DNA of 64,000 bases, from assembly GCF_932526225.1 (NCBI RefSeq), contig NC_064043.1, positions 186,001 to 250,000 on the forward strand, given 5' to 3'. This DNA comes from Nematostella vectensis (Eukaryota; Cnidaria; Anthozoa; Actiniaria; Edwardsiidae). Below, one piece after another: positions 60,208 through 64,000 of this stretch. Made by a program: the position numbers and the translations under genes. The first letter of the stretch is position 1. Every line of letters starts with the position of its first letter. The notes under the pieces are model-generated. The model was not told the DNA's origin and ran no database searches. It saw nothing but the letters and a program-made list of their open reading frames with translations.

Positions 60208-62208
60208 AGTCAGCGTAGACAATATTGCGGATTTTGTCAATATTCTAATATGAAGATGTCAATATTCTACCCCCTTAAGTCTTTATTTCTATTTATTTTA
60301 TGCTTTTCACATGATACCAAAACAGCGTCTTTTTTCTTCGCTAATTTGATGTCATGTACACAATAAAAGAGATGCGCCCGTGCGCATGGCGAGTCCCCAA
60401 GGGACCCAAGACGCCCAAATAGACCTCTATTTTTTGTGATCCACAATCTCGGCGAGCTGTGCGTGGCGTAACCGTATTACAGGCCTGGGATCCTAGTTAT
60501 TGTCCTCCCCATTAATGCGCGGGTTGAGATAACCTTGCAAGAGTGTTGTACAGCATATTCGCTCGGAAATATCGGTGCTTGGGGCCTTCGGGTTCTTTAC
60601 AGCCTTCCGTAAAAGCCTTGTGCTGCCATACCGATTGGGTAATCCGTATGTATGGTTTCCGTTTTGTTCTTCAGACCGGGTTCGATCCCAGGCCAATGGG
60701 CTTTTTTTTTAATTCGTTTTTTTTTCTTTGTGCTGGACCCCCTTAATCCTGATAGGTTTTGCGCAAAAATAATAAAAAAAAGTGAGTTTGCAAAATAAGC
60801 TTGCTAGATTTATTGATTATATGTATTCAATTTGTTCCTAGGAAGTTAACAAAAAACACAAAGCAAAGAGTTTGAGGAAGTAAACAAGTATGTGAACTTT
60901 AATGTTCTATTTGAAGGGGCGCATTTTGTACAGGGAAGCATACATAGAATGCTTAACTGGTGGAGAGGGAAGAGGTAACAGTTTATTGAGCATAATGTCA
61001 ACAATAGCAGGGGGAAGGGAGGGGGTCACTCTCTTCATACAATATTGCAGTTGTTACCTATTATTAAATAAGTTTGTAAGATATATTTGTTTATTAAGCA
61101 AGGTCTATTTCTGAGACAAGCAAACTCAAGTAAGAGCTGTTGAAATAACAGGTGAGTGTTAAAAAAAACAATTATCTGATTAAAAAACTAATGTAGATTC
61201 CTTTGCACCAAATAAGAACAAACTTCATTTTGTTTGTTATTTATGAGGAACGAGATGAGCTCTACAAGGCCAAGAAGAAATATGTATTGCTCATCTAAAT
61301 TATACAAGTAAAAATTAATATTAAAAAAGAATTACTGTAAGTAATTAGAGTGGTTTTCATTAACCCGTGAAACAAAGTGTGATAGTTAAACGGTAATAGT
61401 TAGTAAAACACAAAAAAGAACAATAGAATCAGATCACAACAAAGTGTAATACGCTAAAGCGTAGTTCACGGGTTAATGAAGGTTTTGACATTTGAACCTT
61501 ACATCCACATGAAAGTAATGCCTAATATCGAGTGCCCTACAGTAAGTGTTTTGCAGTCAAGTTGTTTTCTGTTAGTAGGTAAAAAATTATTCTAAATAAT
61601 AGTAATCATAGCTATGGTCACCACTTACACATATAGCACTTGTAATGAAAAGAAAGAAAATATATATATATGCAGTCAAACAACAGAATTGCATGATAAC
61701 CTTGAATATATTGAATAAAGGACTGCAAAAAACATCTTTTGTACTAGTTGCTTGAATTGACCCTTGGCTATTTTTAGCTGAATTCCCCTCCCCCTCTAAA
61801 AAAGAAAATAATAATAATAATAGAACAAAACTAAAAAGAAAACAAACACAGCAGAGACCCCCACCAACAATTTTGATTTTTTTTTTACTTTCCTTTAAAG
61901 GGGGAGTGTCATGTTTAAGAGATTTGCAATAGCTCTAGAGCCCTGACACAATGAACTTCAGTGAAATTCTAATACTGACTTATGAGCTTTTGGTACATGT
62001 GGGAGACTTTAAACAAAACAAAAAAAATGACCACAAACTGTCCATTAACATAGTTTTCAATATAATATTGCATATTATTTAATAAGGTATTGACAGCTTT
62101 TAAAAAGTTCAACTGTTTGTAGACACTTAAAAGCCTACAATAAACACTGACTCCAGACATGCGCAGTACTATGCTGCTGCCCCTTTAAAGTAAAATACAG
62201 CTTTACTT
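60208..62208 (+). repeat. Repeat unit 31
   Basis: 2001 bp. T-type start preceded by an A-like tail (TTGACACTTTAAAGCC, AAGAATCACT) with ATGCTGCTG, a recombinant junction. Shares CTAGTTATTG and GGGGGTCACTC with unit 30. B box 60679-60688. Confidence 0.97.
61360..61476. mobile_element. piggyBac-like MITE, unit 31
   Basis: 117 bp; AGAACAATAG with ACAACAAAGTG, a mix of M2 and M1 interior markers. Confidence 0.78.
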
Positions 62209-64000
62209 AGTCAGCGTAGACAATATTGCGGATTTTGTCAATATTCTAATATGAATATGTCAATATTCTCCCCCCTTACGTCTTTATTTCTATTTATTTT
62301 ATGCTTTTCACATGATACCAAAACAGCGTCTTTTTTGTTTGCTAATTTGATGTCATGTACACAATAAAAGAGATGCGCCCGTGCGCATGGCGAGTCCCCA
62401 AGGGACCCAAGACGCCCAAATAGACCTCTATTTTTTGTCATCCACAATCTCGGCGAGCTGTGCGTCGCGTAACCGTATTACAGGCCTGGGATCCTGGTTA
62501 TTGTCCTCCCCATTAATGCGCCGGTTGGGATAACCTTGCAAGAGTGTTGTACAGCATATTCGCTCGGAAATATCGGTGCTTGGGGCCTCCGGGTTCTTTA
62601 CAGCCTTCCGTAAAAGCCTTGTGCTGCCATACCGATTGGGTAATCCGTATGTATCGTTTCCGTTTTGTTCTTCAGACCGGGTTCGATCCCAGGCCAATGG
62701 GCTTTTTTTTTAGTTCGTTTTTTTTTTCTATGTGCTGGACCCCCTTAATCCTGATAGGTTTTGCGCAAAAATAAAAAAAAAAAGTGAGTTTTCAAAAGAA
62801 GCTTGCTAGATTTATTGTTAATATGTAATCAATTTGTTCCTAGGAAGTTAACAAAAACCACAAAGCAAAGAGTTTGAGGAAGTAAACAAGTATGTGAACT
62901 TTAATGTTCTATTTGAAGGGGTGCATTTTGTACAGGGAAGCATACATAGAATGCTTAACTGGTGGAGAGGGAAGAGGTAAAAGTTTATTGAGCATAATTT
63001 CAACAATAGCAGAGGGAAGAGAGGGGCACTCTCTTCATACAATATTGCAGTTGTTACCTATTATTAAATAAGTTTGTAACATGTCTTTGTTTATTAAGCA
63101 AGGTCTATTTCTGAGACAAGCAAACTCAAAAAAGGCTGTTGAAATAACAGGTGAGTGTTAAAAGATAAACAATTATCTGATTAGAAAACTACTGTAGATT
63201 CCTTTGCACCAAAATAAGAACAAACTTCATTTTTTTTGTTATTTATAAGGAACGAGATGAGCTCTACAAAGCCATAAAGAAATATGTATTGCTCATCTAA
63301 ATTATACAAGTAAATAATAATATTAAAAAAGAACTACTGTAAGTATCTAGTGTGGTTTTCATTAACCCGTGAAACAAAGTGTGATAGTTAAACGGTAATA
63401 GTTAGTAAAACACAAAAAAGTACAATAGAATCAGATCACCACAAAGTGTAATACGCTAAAGCGTAGTTCACGGGTTAATGAAGGTTTTGACATTTCAACC
63501 TTACATCCACATGAAAGTAATGCCTGATATCGAGTGCCCTACAGTAAGTGTTTTGCAGTCAAGTTGTTTTCTGTTAGTAGGTAAAAAAATATTCTAAATA
63601 ATAGTAATCATAGCTATGGTCACCACTTACACATATAGAACTTGTAATGAAAAGAAAGAAAAAAAAAATATATATATATGCAGTCAAACAACAGAATTGC
63701 ATGATAACCTTGAATATATTGAATAAAGGACTGCAAAAAAACATCTTTTGTACTAGTTGCTTGAATTGACCCTTGGCTATTTTTAGCTGAATTCCCCTCC
63801 CCCTCTAAAAAAGAAAATAATAATAATAATAGAACAAAACTAAAAAGAAAACAAACAAAACAGAGACCCCCACCAACAATTTTGATTTTTTTTACTTTCC
63901 TTTAAAAGGGGAGTGTCATGGTTAAGAGATTTGCAATAGCTCTAGAGCCCTGACACAATGAACTTCAGTGAAATTCTAATACTGACTTATGAGCTTTTGG
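62209..64000 (+). repeat. Repeat unit 32 (cut by window end)
   Basis: First 1792 bp of a unit. T-type junction, GCCTCCGGG giving a UCCG tetraloop (62588-62591), GCGCCGGTTGGG, GTGCGTCGCG, B box 62680-62689, M1 middle. The array continues beyond the window. Confidence 0.95.
63362..63478. mobile_element. piggyBac-like MITE, unit 32
   Basis: 117 bp; intact termini, M1-type interior. Confidence 0.78.

Larger units (their letters stand above)
1..64000. repeat. Tandem array of ~2.0-kb unit (megasatellite)
   Basis: The window consists of head-to-tail copies of one unit, recognisable from the recurring junction AGTCAGCGTAGAC at 1, 2014, 4019, 6063, 8070, then every 2000 bp to 18070, and on to 62209. 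All copies share orientation and order of internal landmarks. Most length differences come from homopolymer and AT microsatellite tracts. Both edges lie inside the array, so its true length and its flanks are unknown. The scale fits what is called a macrosatellite or megasatellite; a centromeric, heterochromatic or RNA-gene-array nature cannot be told from this sequence alone. Confidence 0.98.

Noticed and set aside
1-64000. CRISPR array, bacterial operon or ribosomal RNA repeat
   Set aside because: The period is 2 kb with no short repeat-spacer pattern. There are no ribosome-binding sites with coding frames, and no 5S, 18S or 28S sequence is recognised.

Overview
The whole 64 kb window is one uninterrupted tandem array of a roughly 2.0 kb AT-rich unit, with 31 complete copies and a 32nd cut by the right edge. 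All copies are in the same orientation, and no single-copy flank is visible at either end. I set the unit phase at the recurring AGTCAGCGTAGAC; starts and lengths (1,980-2,063 bp) are given per unit below. The DNA is eukaryotic and most likely animal. The reasons are the megasatellite organisation, a piggyBac-type non-autonomous insertion with TTAA target duplications in every copy, a eukaryotic RNA polymerase III B box followed by a T run, good GT/AG splice-like sites, and AT, AAT and poly-A/T simple repeats. I cannot name the species. No convincing protein-coding gene is present.

Unit layout, numbered as in unit 1: a hairpin (11-31) with a 12-bp direct repeat (28-61); AT-rich sequence; a GC- and CpG-richer island (165-504) that folds on paper into a series of short hairpins, including a C(UUCG)G tetraloop, and ends in a tRNA T-arm-like B box and a T10 run; a T-rich patch and a 12-bp palindrome (551-562); a stretch (635-941) bounded by splice-acceptor and donor-like sites; a 117-bp piggyBac-like MITE (1153-1269); an (AT)n microsatellite (from 1456) and an AAT/purine-rich tract; and a unit junction with an NRF-1-like half site and TTTAAA.

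The array has higher-order structure. Units differ by linked variants: two junction types (GACAAAATTG or GACAATATTG) and two middle types (here M1 and M2), shuffled among units. Units 7 and 8 look identical, a 4,049-bp block (8783-12831) recurs at 14783-18831, units 11-12 and 13-14 are near-identical 4-kb dimers, and a six-unit block of about 12,015 bp (about 21,370-33,385) is followed directly by a second copy (about 33,385-45,512). Units 24-32 are more mosaic. This is the pattern expected from unequal crossing-over and gene conversion.

The most interesting candidate for something undescribed is the repeated island with its B box and terminator. It may be a Pol III-transcribed structured RNA, or a decayed tRNA-derived element, present about 32 times. 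The evidence is sequence motifs, paper folding, and several substitutions that keep pairs or keep a stable loop class. Transcription is not shown.
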